Assembly (NCBI GenBank): GCA_003219335.1
Contig: QHOF01000146.1
Span: forward strand, 1 to 10,764
Source of the DNA: Verrucomicrobiota bacterium
GTDB taxonomy: Bacteria; Verrucomicrobiota; Verrucomicrobiia; Chthoniobacterales; UBA10450
Direction: 5' to 3'
Length of the DNA stretch: 10,764 bases
In this document: piece after piece, positions 1-7,172 of the stretch
Layout of the letters: the number at the start of each line of letters is the position of its first letter
How positions within the stretch are numbered: position 1 is the first letter of the stretch
Position numbers and translations under genes: made by a program
Notes under the pieces: generated by a model
What the model was told of the DNA's origin: nothing
Databases searched by the model: none
The model's input: only the letters and a program-made list of their open reading frames with translations

Positions 1-2
1 TC

Positions 3-2624
3 CTTTCGCAGAGGTGGGCTGAACGGAAGCGGCGGATTCTGGTCATTACGCCGGCCAATCTGCGCAAACAGTGGCATCAGGAATTGACCGAAAAGTTCTT
101 TCTGCCTTGCCGGATATTGGAAACTAAGCCCTATAACGAGGCAATCAAGCAAGGGAATTTTAAACCGTTCGAGGTGAAGGACGCCATCGTCATATGTTCC
201 TATCATTTTGCACGCAGCAAGGCGTCTGATGTCGCTACGACGACGTGGGACCTCGTGGTTATCGATGAAGCTCATCGGCTGCGTAACGTCTACAAGCCGT
301 CCAACGTGATTGCGAACACTCTCAAGTTGGCTTTGCAGGAACGCCATAAACTTCTGCTAACAGCGACACCGCTGCAAAACTCACTGCTTGAGCTCTTCGG
401 CCTCGCAAGCATTATCGACGAGCACGCTTTCGGCGACCTCAAGAGTTTTCGGGAGCAATTCGCCAATCTGACTCAGGAGCAGGTTTTTCAAACACTCAAG
501 GCGCGTCTGAAACCGTTCTGTTATCGCACGCTGCGGAGGCAGGTTACAGGTTACATCCCTTATACGAACCGGCTGCCGCTCCTTGAAGAATTCAGCCCAG
601 AAGAAAGCGAAGACCGCCTTTATGAACTCGTCTCGGATTACTTGCGCCGCCCGAACCTTCAGGCGCTTCCTGCAAGCCAGCGCTCGCTGATGACGTTAGT
701 CTTGCGCAAGCTGCTGGCCTCTTCGAGTTTCGCCATCGCCGGTGCACTCACGTCCATTTCGAACCGGCTCAAGGAGAAGCTGCGCAAGCAGGAACCAGTG
801 GAATCGTTGGAGGAAGAACTCGATCAGGACTACGAAGCGCTCGATGAAACCGCCGAGGAATGGGGAGATGAGGAACCCGCACCGCTTTCGGAGGCTGACC
901 GGGCGGCTATCGAAGCCGAGATCGCCGATCTCGACGGCTTCGCTCGTCTTGCCACCTCCATCGAGCACAACGCCAAGGGCAAGGCTTTACTGAAGGCGCT
1001 CGCTATCGCGATGAACAAAGCGGCGGAAATCGGGGCCGAGCAGAAAGCCATCATTTTCACCGAATCTCGCCGCACGCAGAGCTACCTGTTGCGCGTGCTG
1101 GCGGACAGCCCGTGGAAAGACAGTATCCTCCTCTTCAACGGCTCCAACACGGATGACCGTTCAAAGGCCATCTACGCCGCTTGGTTGGATCGTTACCAGG
1201 GGACCGATCACGTCACGGGTTCGCGCACCGCCGACATGCGTTCCGCCCTAGTGGATTACTTCCGCGAGCAGGGGCAGATCATGATCGCCACCGAAGCGGG
1301 CGCGGAGGGCATCAATCTTCAGTTCTGCTCTCTCGTGGTTAACTATGACCTGCCGTGGAATCCGCAGCGAATCGAACAACGCATCGGCCGTTGTCACCGC
1401 TACGGGCAGAAGCACGACGTCGTGGTAGTGAACTTCCTCAACCGCAAGAACGCCGCGGACCGGCGCGTTTACGAGCTGCTGTCCGAAAAGTTTCAGCTGT
1501 TCGAAGGTGTTTTCGGCGCGAGCGACGAAGTGCTCGGCGCCATCGAAAGCGGCGTGGATTTCGAAAAGCGTATCAATGACATCTACCAACGTTGCCGGAA
1601 AATCGACGAGATCAAGACCGCTTTCGATCAGCTTCAGCTCGAACTGAGCTTCGAGATCAACGAAGCAATGACCCAGACGCGACGCAAGCTCCTGGAAAAT
1701 TTCGATGACGAAGTGCGTGAGAAACTCCGCGTGCAGGATGCATCTTCCAAAGCAGTCTTGGACCGCTTCGAACAGCTCCTAATGCGTCTCTCGCGTCATG
1801 AGCTGAAGGGCCAAGCCGAGTTTGTGGATGGCTCCTCCTTTCGACTGAAGGCATCGCCATTTCCCGGCGACATACCTCTTGGCCTTTACGAACTGCCGCG
1901 TCGCTCAGGCGATGCTCATACCTATCGGTTGAACCATCCGCTCGCCGAGGCTGTGATTGCCCAAGCCAAGAACCGCGAGTTGCCGACCGCCGAACTTCGG
2001 TTCAACTACGACGCCCACGACGGACGAATCAGTATCCTCAAACCGCTTCGCGGGCAAAGCGGCTATTTGTCGTTGTCGCAGTTCACCGTAGAGTCACTCG
2101 ACCAAGCCGAGGACCACCTGATCTTTGCCGCGGTCACCGATGCCGGAGAAACCTTGGATGAAGAAGTCGCGCGCCGGTTATTCTCCCTGCCCGGCGAGGA
2201 GGGACAATCTCTCCTCGCTACTTCTCCGAATGAGCTCGAAGCCATGACCCATCGACGCCAAACCGAAATCCAACGAACAATCTCCGAGCGGAACGCCCAA
2301 TTTTTCGAAGTCGAGACAGATAAACTGGAAGGCTGGTCCGATGACCTGAAGGTCGGTCTTGAACGCGAGATAAAGGAAATCGACCGCCAGATCAAAGAAG
2401 CCCGGCGCGCCGCCACGGCAGCGCTCACGCTAGAAGAAAAGCTAGCCGGTCAAAAGCAAATCAAAGCGCTGGAAGCGCAGCGCAACACCAAACGCCGCGC
2501 TCTCTTTGATGCCCAAGACGACATCGACCATCGCCGCGAACAGCTGATCGCCGATATCGAGGGCAAGTTACAGCAGCACGCCTCGCAGACGAGGCTGTTT
2601 TTCATCAGGTGGACTTTGGCATAA
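3..2624 (+). CDS. SNF2-family DNA helicase/translocase (5' partial)
   Basis: ATP-dependent DNA translocase of the SNF2/RapA-like superfamily 2 group, probably the motor of a defence complex. The frame is open from base 3, so the start and Walker A lie outside the window; 873 residues are visible. Seen in order: motif Ia (ILVITPANLRKQW, about 36-74), the DEAH box (VVIDEAHRLRN, 252-284), motif III (LLLTATPLQN, 351-380), an acidic insert (about 800-900), motif V (GAEGINLQF, about 1297-1323) and motif VI (EQRIGRCHRYGQ, about 1371-1410). A charged, probably coiled-coil stretch follows at about 2350-2570. The end (LFFIRWTLA) looks like a natural terminus. No nuclease motif was seen. The closest named comparison is the DISARM SNF2 helicase DrmD, but family membership cannot be decided by eye. 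The TTG at 84 is internal and not the start. Confidence 0.93.
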   Translation, partial: LSQRWAERKRRILVITPANLRKQWHQELTEKFFLPCRILETKPYNEAIKQGNFKPFEVKDAIVICSYHFARSKASDVATTTWDLVVIDEAHRLRNVYKPSNVIANTLKLALQERHKLLLTATPLQNSLLELFGLASIIDEHAFGDLKSFREQFANLTQEQVFQTLKARLKPFCYRTLRRQVTGYIPYTNRLPLLEEFSPEESEDRLYELVSDYLRRPNLQALPASQRSLMTLVLRKLLASSSFAIAGALTSISNRLKEKLRKQEPVESLEEELDQDYEALDETAEEWGDEEPAPLSEADRAAIEAEIADLDGFARLATSIEHNAKGKALLKALAIAMNKAAEIGAEQKAIIFTESRRTQSYLLRVLADSPWKDSILLFNGSNTDDRSKAIYAAWLDRYQGTDHVTGSRTADMRSALVDYFREQGQIMIATEAGAEGINLQFCSLVVNYDLPWNPQRIEQRIGRCHRYGQKHDVVVVNFLNRKNAADRRVYELLSEKFQLFEGVFGASDEVLGAIESGVDFEKRINDIYQRCRKIDEIKTAFDQLQLELSFEINEAMTQTRRKLLENFDDEVREKLRVQDASSKAVLDRFEQLLMRLSRHELKGQAEFVDGSSFRLKASPFPGDIPLGLYELPRRSGDAHTYRLNHPLAEAVIAQAKNRELPTAELRFNYDAHDGRISILKPLRGQSGYLSLSQFTVESLDQAEDHLIFAAVTDAGETLDEEVARRLFSLPGEEGQSLLATSPNELEAMTHRRQTEIQRTISERNAQFFEVETDKLEGWSDDLKVGLEREIKEIDRQIKEARRAATAALTLEEKLAGQKQIKALEAQRNTKRRALFDAQDDIDHRREQLIADIEGKLQQHASQTRLFFIRWTLA

Positions 2625-2677
2625 TTGGGCCTAAATCCACCTTTCCTTTTTTGGACGGCCATGCAAGAGTAAGGGCC

Positions 2678-3769
2678 ATGCGGGTCCTCGAAAAGCTCAA
2701 AGTCAAGAATTTCAAGTCCATTCGTGATCAAACCTTGCGGTTGGGGCATCTGAACGTGTTCATCGGAGGCAATGGCGCGGGCAAGTCCAACCTCGTTGGG
2801 GTTTTTCATTTTCTCAATCGGGTGGTTTCAGGCGATCTGCAGAATTACACGGGTGAGACCGGCGGAGCGGATATTATTCTGCACTTTGGACGGAAGCAAT
2901 CACCGTCTCTGGCTATGGAACTAGAATTTGCCCAGGGGCAAAACGCTAACGGTTATAGCTTTGAACTCCGACCAACGGCAGAAGACCGTTTCATTTTTTC
3001 TAGCGAATCCTTCTGGTTTCACGACCGAAGTCGATACAGTAACCCGTTATCGACACCTCTGGGATCCGGCCATTCTGAAGCCCATATCCAGAAATCAACC
3101 GAACGCATCGCTGGATGGGTGAAGAGCGACCTCGATAGTTATCGGATCTACCATTTTCACGACACCAGTAGCTCCGCAAAAGTGAAACAAACGGGAGACG
3201 TTGACGACAACCGCCGGTTGCACACGGACGCCGGCAACCTCGCTGCGTTTCTGTACCGGCTACAACAAAAATATGCCGGTCACTTTCAGAATATCGAAGA
3301 CACGATTCGGCAGATTGCGCCCTTCTTCGAAGGCTTCCGATTGGAGCCGTCCCGCCTAAACCCAGATAAAATACGCCTGGAATGGCGAGAGAAAGGAAGC
3401 GAGACCTATTTCAACGCCCACGCACTTTCTGACGGGACCCTACGTTTCATGTGTCTTGCAACACTTCTCTTGCAGCCGACGATGCCGGCAGTGATCCTGT
3501 TGGATGAACCGGAACTCGGATTGCATCCGGCCGCGATTAGTTTGTTGGCGGACTTGTTGGTGTCAGCCTCTCAACGCACGCAAGTGCTCGTAGCGACCCA
3601 ATCCGTAACGTTGGTCAATCAGTTTACTCCTGAGTCTGTCTGGGTTGTTGAACGCGACGAACGGCATAGTGTTTTCAAGCATCTCGAATCGGCCGATATG
3701 TCCGCCTGGCTGGAGGATTACAGCTTGGGTGAGCTTTGGGAGAAAAACATCATCGGTGGCAGGCCCTAA
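2678..3769 (+). CDS. AAA/ABC-type ATPase (AAA_21, OLD/RecF-like)
   Basis: Stand-alone ABC-class ATPase of 363 residues, likely a DNA-responsive ATP switch for the nuclease-like protein encoded next. All key motifs are present: Walker A GGNGAGKS (residues 30-37), an ABC-signature-like ALSDGT (249-254), Walker B VILLDEPELGLHP (272-284, D276/E277) and a sensor ATQS (306-309). The N-terminus (MRVLEKLKVKNFKSI) is the classic start of OLD/RecF-like ATPases, so I chose the ATG at 2678. A GTG at 2609 would add 23 residues and overlap the SNF2 gene by 16 bases. The end (LWEKNIIGGRP) looks natural. No TOPRIM domain is fused, so the architecture resembles an OLD nuclease split into two proteins. It sits 53 bases after the helicase stop and 2 bases before the DUF4276 gene. 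Confidence 0.92.
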   Translation: MRVLEKLKVKNFKSIRDQTLRLGHLNVFIGGNGAGKSNLVGVFHFLNRVVSGDLQNYTGETGGADIILHFGRKQSPSLAMELEFAQGQNANGYSFELRPTAEDRFIFSSESFWFHDRSRYSNPLSTPLGSGHSEAHIQKSTERIAGWVKSDLDSYRIYHFHDTSSSAKVKQTGDVDDNRRLHTDAGNLAAFLYRLQQKYAGHFQNIEDTIRQIAPFFEGFRLEPSRLNPDKIRLEWREKGSETYFNAHALSDGTLRFMCLATLLLQPTMPAVILLDEPELGLHPAAISLLADLLVSASQRTQVLVATQSVTLVNQFTPESVWVVERDERHSVFKHLESADMSAWLEDYSLGELWEKNIIGGRP

Positions 3770-3771
3770 AC

Positions 3772-4431
3772 GTGCGCAAGGTACTGATTCTTGTCGAAGG
3801 TCAAACCGAAGAACGCTTTGTAAAGGATGTGTTGCAGCCTCTTCTCTGGACGCGTGGCATCCACCCTGAGCCCAAAATCGTAACGACCAAGCTGGTCAAG
3901 GTCGGTCCGCAATTCAAAGGCGGAGTCTCGACCTTCCGCAAGATTGAAACTGACATCTGTCGTCTTCTCGGCGATTCCGATGCGGCGTTGGTCACTACGA
4001 TGTTCGACTATTACGGACTGCCGGATGATTTTCCGGGTGGGCAAGATCTCCGTGGTAGAAATTCGCTCGAACGTGCAAAGGAACTGGAAGCCGCGTTAGA
4101 AAAGCACCTGGACCGCGGACCAAAGTTTTTAGCTTATCTCATGATCCACGAGTTCGAGGCGCTTCTATTTTCATCTCCCAGCATCCTCGCCCAAGTGATG
4201 AACGCTCCCACTTATGGGTCACGGTTGCAGGCCATTCGTGGTCAGTTCTCAACGCCAGAAGATATAAACGACGCTCCAGCGACTACGCCATCGAGGAGAG
4301 TCTTGGATCTCTTTCCGGGATACCGAAAACGATTGCACGGCTCACTAACCACAGGTCGAATCGGTTTAGCTACGATCCGTAGGGAATGCTCGCATTTCAA
4401 CGAGTGGGTCACCAAGCTTGAGAGGGTCTAG
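3772..4431 (+). CDS. DUF4276 family protein (TOPRIM-like putative nuclease)
   Basis: Protein of 219 residues recognised as DUF4276 from its pattern: N-terminal strand and turn ILVEGQTEERF (residues 6-16, E9-G10), TTMFDYYGLPDDFPG (D79) and MIHEFEALLFS (about 124-134). The VEG-x-T-E start and the spaced acidic residues resemble TOPRIM domains of OLD-type nucleases, so a metal-dependent nuclease role with the ATPase is inferred, not shown. The GTG at 3772 is preferred because the protein then begins MRKVLILVEG. A TTG at 3736 would overlap the ATPase gene and add 12 unconvincing residues. The 2-base gap after the ATPase stop suggests translational coupling. Length and C-terminus (HFNEWVTKLERV) look complete. 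Confidence 0.85.
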   Translation: MRKVLILVEGQTEERFVKDVLQPLLWTRGIHPEPKIVTTKLVKVGPQFKGGVSTFRKIETDICRLLGDSDAALVTTMFDYYGLPDDFPGGQDLRGRNSLERAKELEAALEKHLDRGPKFLAYLMIHEFEALLFSSPSILAQVMNAPTYGSRLQAIRGQFSTPEDINDAPATTPSRRVLDLFPGYRKRLHGSLTTGRIGLATIRRECSHFNEWVTKLERV

Positions 4432-4438
4432 CATCTAC

Positions 4439-4465
4439 ATAGGACGCGACTCCTATTCCTCTTTG
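4439..4465 (+). terminator. Weak hairpin after the DUF4276 gene
   Basis: A perfect 6-bp stem, ATAGGA (4439-4444) with TCCTAT (4451-4456), and a 6-base loop lies 7 bases after the DUF4276 stop. It is followed by a pyrimidine-rich TCCTCTTT. The stem is AT-rich and there is no true U-tract, so at most a weak terminator or an mRNA 3' end. Confidence 0.3.
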
Positions 4466-4473
4466 GCGTTGAT

Positions 4474-4567
4474 ATGTAACCCGATGTAACTGAAGGCCCC
4501 TTTGCGACGGCAGAAGGCGGACAGCTCATTGATTCTAAAGGAATTGATCATGTGCCACCTATGTAAC
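4474..4567 (+). repeat. Three direct ATGTAAC repeats upstream of the methyltransferase
   Basis: The 7-mer ATGTAAC occurs at 4474-4480, 4484-4490 and 4561-4567, all in the same orientation, within the 168-base gap before the methyltransferase. The first two are 10 bases apart, about one helical turn, as in many operator pairs; the third is 33 bases from the start codon. I see no convincing -35/-10 promoter pair in the gap. The operator role is inference. Confidence 0.35.
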
Positions 4568-4599
4568 GTCCGGCAAGACCACAGGGTTGGATCACCAAA

Positions 4600-6072
4600 A
4601 TGAGCAATAAAACCAAACTTGAACTCAGCTGGATCGGGAAGGAGAACCGGCCCAGGCTTGAGCCACGCATCCTGCTCGAAGACCCGGAGAAGTCCTATCA
4701 CGCGCAGCACCGGGTGACTGATCACGACCTGTTCGATAATCGTCTCATCTTTGGCGACAACCTCCTCGCCCTCAAAGCGCTCGAACAGGAGTACGCAGGC
4801 AAGATTAAGTGCATCTATATCGACCCGCCTTACAATACCGGAAGTGCGTTCGAGCACTACGACGATGGAGTCGAGCACTCGCTTTGGCTGTCCCTTATGC
4901 GCGACCGCCTTGAATTGCTGCGCGGCTTACTTCGGGACAATGGCTCAATTTGGATTAGCATCGACGATCACGAGATGCCTTACCTGCGAGTCTTAATGGA
5001 CGAAGTGTTTGGCCGGCAAAACTTCGTCGCGCAATGTATATGGGAAAAAGTATATTCCCCCAAGAGTTCGGCAAAATTTCTTTCCGAGAATCACGATTAC
5101 ATTGTTTGCTACGCTAAAGATGTGTTGCGCTGGGAGCGTAATTTACTTTCGCGAACGGAAAAACAAGACAAGGCGTATAAGAACCGCGACAACGATCCTC
5201 GCGGGCCATGGAAGCCTTGCGATCTGTCCGCGCGGAATTATTACAGTATTGGTCGTTACCCAATCACATGTCCTTCGGGGCGCGAGATATCTGGCCCTCC
5301 GCAAGGAATGTATTGGCGTGTGTCGAAGGAGCGACTAAAGGAACTTGATCAAGATCGTCGAATCTGGTGGGGCAAGGATGGCAACAATGTTCCCGCTATC
5401 AAGAGATTTCTTTCGGAAGTTATTAGCGGAGTTGTTCCAGAAACGATCTGGACCTATCAAGAAGTTGGGCATAACCAGGCTGCGAAACAGCACCTCAAGG
5501 AGTTGCTGCCGAATGTGGAAGACCTTTTCGTGACTCCAAAACCAGAAGGTCTCGTCGAAAGAATCCTTACTATTGCGACAAATCCGACCGACTGGGTGCT
5601 GGATTCCTTCGCCGGCACAGGGACCACGGGTGCTGCCGCGCACAAGATGGGCCGACGCTGGATTATGGTTGAACTGGGTGAGCACTGCCACACGCATATC
5701 ATCCCGCGCCTTAAGAAAGTCGTTGACGGAACAGACCAAGGTGGCATTAGCGAGGCAGTGAATTGGAAGGGCGGCGGCGGGTTTCGCTACTACCGCCTCG
5801 CCCCGTCGCTGTTGGAAAGAGACAAGTGGGGCAACTGGGTCATCAGCGAAAAGTTCAATGCCGCGATGTTGGCCGAGGCGGTGTGCAAACTAGAGGGATT
5901 CGTCTATGCGCCGAGTGACACAATCTATTGGCAGCACGACCATTCCACCGAGCAGGAGTTCATTTACGTCACCACAGCGCACCTGAGCCACGATCAACTC
6001 CAACAATTAAGCGACGAAGTTGGGAGCAACAGATCGCTGCTCATGGTATGCAGCGCCTTCCGTTACGGTTAA
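4600..6072 (+). CDS. Beta-class DNA adenine N6-methyltransferase (type III Mod-like), C-terminus frameshifted
   Basis: Site-specific DNA methyltransferase, probably methylating adenine for self-protection. DPPY (motif IV, residues 75-78) precedes the AdoMet-binding FAGTGTTG (motif I, 337-344). This order, with a target-recognition region between (about 130-310), is the beta class used by type III Mod proteins. Other helpful stretches are DNLLALKALEQ (53-63) and RRWIMVELGEHCHTHI after motif I. The frame stops after residue 490 (SAFRYG), but the next frame continues at once with TVKKIPKAVL...CEWGKDDYSL, which I recognise as the normal tail of this family. A frameshift or short deletion therefore lies near 6055-6068. 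The catalytic core is intact, so the truncated protein might still methylate; the lost tail may be needed for partner contact. Start ATG 4600 has only a weak Shine-Dalgarno. Confidence 0.9.
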   Translation: MSNKTKLELSWIGKENRPRLEPRILLEDPEKSYHAQHRVTDHDLFDNRLIFGDNLLALKALEQEYAGKIKCIYIDPPYNTGSAFEHYDDGVEHSLWLSLMRDRLELLRGLLRDNGSIWISIDDHEMPYLRVLMDEVFGRQNFVAQCIWEKVYSPKSSAKFLSENHDYIVCYAKDVLRWERNLLSRTEKQDKAYKNRDNDPRGPWKPCDLSARNYYSIGRYPITCPSGREISGPPQGMYWRVSKERLKELDQDRRIWWGKDGNNVPAIKRFLSEVISGVVPETIWTYQEVGHNQAAKQHLKELLPNVEDLFVTPKPEGLVERILTIATNPTDWVLDSFAGTGTTGAAAHKMGRRWIMVELGEHCHTHIIPRLKKVVDGTDQGGISEAVNWKGGGGFRYYRLAPSLLERDKWGNWVISEKFNAAMLAEAVCKLEGFVYAPSDTIYWQHDHSTEQEFIYVTTAHLSHDQLQQLSDEVGSNRSLLMVCSAFRYG

Positions 6073-6256
6073 GAAGATTCCCAAGGCCGTGCTTTCTGGT
6101 TGCGAGTGGGGCAAAGACGACTACAGCCTGAAGGTAGAAAACCTGCCGAAGGCTCCCCCTCCGAAAGGACAGATGGAGTTGATTCCAGCGGATGGCGATG
6201 GAATGAAGCCGTCGGACTCAACGCGCGAGGGTAACGCACGACAGGAGGCGACATAG
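6062..6256 (+). pseudogene. Out-of-frame C-terminal tail of the methyltransferase
   Basis: Continuation of the methyltransferase gene in the +1 frame, reading TVKKIPKAVLSGCEWGKDDY, then SLKVENLPKAPPPKGQ and a hydrophilic end, closing at TAG 6254-6256. It has no start codon or ribosome site of its own at the junction; the in-frame TTG at 6020 lies inside the upstream frame. Rejoined, the protein would be about 550 residues. From memory, homologues carry roughly a dozen more residues between AFR and TVKKIPK, so a small deletion with length 2 modulo 3 fits better than a single inserted base. A sequencing error is the alternative. Confidence 0.7.
6243..6248 (+). promoter_or_regulatory. Shine-Dalgarno AGGAGG for the nucleotidyltransferase
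   Basis: A consensus AGGAGG ends 11 bases before ATG 6260 and lies inside the displaced methyltransferase tail. The downstream gene therefore keeps its own ribosome site despite the frameshift, and the start at 6260 is supported. Confidence 0.65.
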
Positions 6257-6259
6257 CCA

Positions 6260-6595
6260 ATGCTTGAACTGACTAAGGAAGAGCAGGCGTGGCTGGACGC
6301 CTACCGGGAAGCTTTAGACAAGAAACACCCCGGGACGGTTCAAGAAATACTCATCTACGGCTCAAAAGCCCGCGGCCAAGCTCGCCTCGATAGCGACCTG
6401 GACGTGCTTTTAATAGTGAAGGATAAGGCCGGTACGCAAAAAAGAGAGCTGCGACGCATCGGTTACCTGCTGGCGACGACCACGGACGTTTTGCCCTCTA
6501 TTCTCGCCTACACGCAGGAAGAATGGGAGAGCCGAAAGAGAAGTGGATCAATGTTCCGTAAAGCAGTCGAGCGCGACGCGGTGCGCGTCGTATGA
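6260..6595 (+). CDS. MNT-type nucleotidyltransferase domain protein
   Basis: Small soluble protein of 111 residues with the minimal nucleotidyltransferase (MNT) fold. The signature GSKARG (residues 34-39) is followed by DSDLDVLL (44-51) with the paired metal-binding aspartates D46 and D48, and a third acidic candidate at D76 (TTTDVLPS). These are the residues used by MntA-type antitoxins that AMPylate a HEPN toxin, and by related nucleotidyltransferases. All are intact, so it may be active. No HEPN gene follows; the neighbour is a broken PIN gene. It begins 3 bases after the out-of-frame methyltransferase tail and is probably co-transcribed. It could be an orphan antitoxin or an accessory of the restriction system; the sequence cannot separate these. 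Confidence 0.88.
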   Translation: MLELTKEEQAWLDAYREALDKKHPGTVQEILIYGSKARGQARLDSDLDVLLIVKDKAGTQKRELRRIGYLLATTTDVLPSILAYTQEEWESRKRSGSMFRKAVERDAVRVV

Positions 6596-6614
6596 GGTCG
6601 GTTGGGGACTGAAG

Positions 6615-6923
6615 ATGAAACTGAAGCTCTATTTGGACACCTCAGTTTTCAGTGCCTATCTCGACGACAGAGCCCCGGATCGACGAGCACAAACGGTGGA
6701 GTTTTGGGAACGTCTAACTGTCTTTGACGCATGCACCTCGGAGCTGGCGCGAGAAGAGCTGGAAAATACACCTACTGCCGATCGCCGCAAACGTCTCCTA
6801 CGAATGCTGGATCGTCTCACGGTACACCCAATTACTCTGGAGATGAGGGAATTGTCAGAACGATATGTTCAGGCAGGAGTGTTCACACGGAACTTTAAGG
6901 GAGATTTTCATGAAGTATTTTGA
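6615..6923 (+). pseudogene. Truncated PIN-domain protein (VapC-like toxin remnant)
   Basis: First two thirds of a PIN-domain ribonuclease, 102 residues where the family usually has about 130-165. The first catalytic aspartate is in LYLDTSVFSAYLDD (D8) and the acidic helix SELAREELE (residues 42-50) is present. Similarity runs to ERYVQAGVFTRNF, where family members continue into the D-A-L-H helix and a W-N-F motif carrying the remaining acidic residues. Here the frame instead runs into the ribosome site and first codons of the next gene and stops (GDFHEVF). It therefore lacks part of the active site and is probably inactive. The ATG at 6615 is preferred to an upstream ATG at 6543, whose extra residues only shadow the preceding gene. 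Confidence 0.75.
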
Positions 6924-7116
6924 CTATGACTCTGTAGCCCGTGAGGCAAAGATTCCCGAGGAAAAGTTGCGAAAACTTGTGAAGCTTGCCCGGCAAGAGT
7001 TTCCGCACGACCCGATGATGGCCGAGCTCCATGCGTTGCGAGCTTGCCTGGCTATAAGGGACGGCCATATCCGGGTCGATGACGCTCTGAAAAATCCAGC
7101 TGAGAATCGGCTCTAG
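6910..7116 (+). CDS. Small conserved protein, possible antitoxin or PIN partner (68 aa)
   Basis: Reads MKYFDYDSVAREAKIPEEKL and continues with a hydrophilic helical sequence (MMAELHALRACLAIRDGHI) ending at TAG 7116. AAGGGAG at 6897-6903, 6 bases before ATG 6910, is a good Shine-Dalgarno. The gene overlaps the stop end of the PIN remnant by 14 bases. From memory, similar small proteins accompany PIN genes of this type, so an antitoxin or DNA-binding partner role is plausible, but no named domain is recognisable. It is intact although the PIN gene is not, suggesting that a deletion fused the PIN gene to its leader. It is predicted cytosolic; there is no signal peptide or membrane segment. Confidence 0.72.
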   Translation: MKYFDYDSVAREAKIPEEKLRKLVKLARQEFPHDPMMAELHALRACLAIRDGHIRVDDALKNPAENRL

Positions 7117-7131
7117 TCAGGTGAAGCGAAA

Positions 7132-7150
7132 GCCCGGAAGACAGCCGGGC
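7132..7150 (+). promoter_or_regulatory. GC-rich hairpin before the Res-like gene
   Basis: A perfect all-G/C 6-bp stem, GCCCGG (7132-7137) with CCGGGC (7145-7150), and a 7-base loop lies between the small gene and the Res-like start. No U-tract follows directly (the AAAAATTTT comes 14 bases later), so it is not a canonical terminator. It may attenuate or protect the mRNA. Confidence 0.35.
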
Positions 7151-7172
7151 GACAGCGTACGTCAAAAATTTT

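Noticed and set aside
1248..1589. Minus-strand open frame of 113 codons opposite the SNF2 helicase
   Set aside because: It covers motifs V and VI of the helicase on the other strand and has no protein-like features.
2609..2677. GTG-started N-terminal extension of the ATPase overlapping the SNF2 gene
   Set aside because: The added residues do not look like the family, while the ATG at 2678 gives the classic ATPase start.
2657..2681. Direct repeat GGCCATGC at 2657-2664 and 2674-2681 before the ATPase start
   Set aside because: Only 8 bases, two copies, no further structure; probably chance.
4585..4596. GGTTGGATCACC, similar to the 3' end of 16S rRNA
   Set aside because: Only about a dozen bases match and no other rRNA sequence precedes it; taken as coincidence.
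4453..4878. Minus-strand open frame of 141 codons spanning the gap and the methyltransferase start
   Set aside because: Most of it is antisense to the conserved methyltransferase N-terminus with its DPPY motif, and no family is recognisable.
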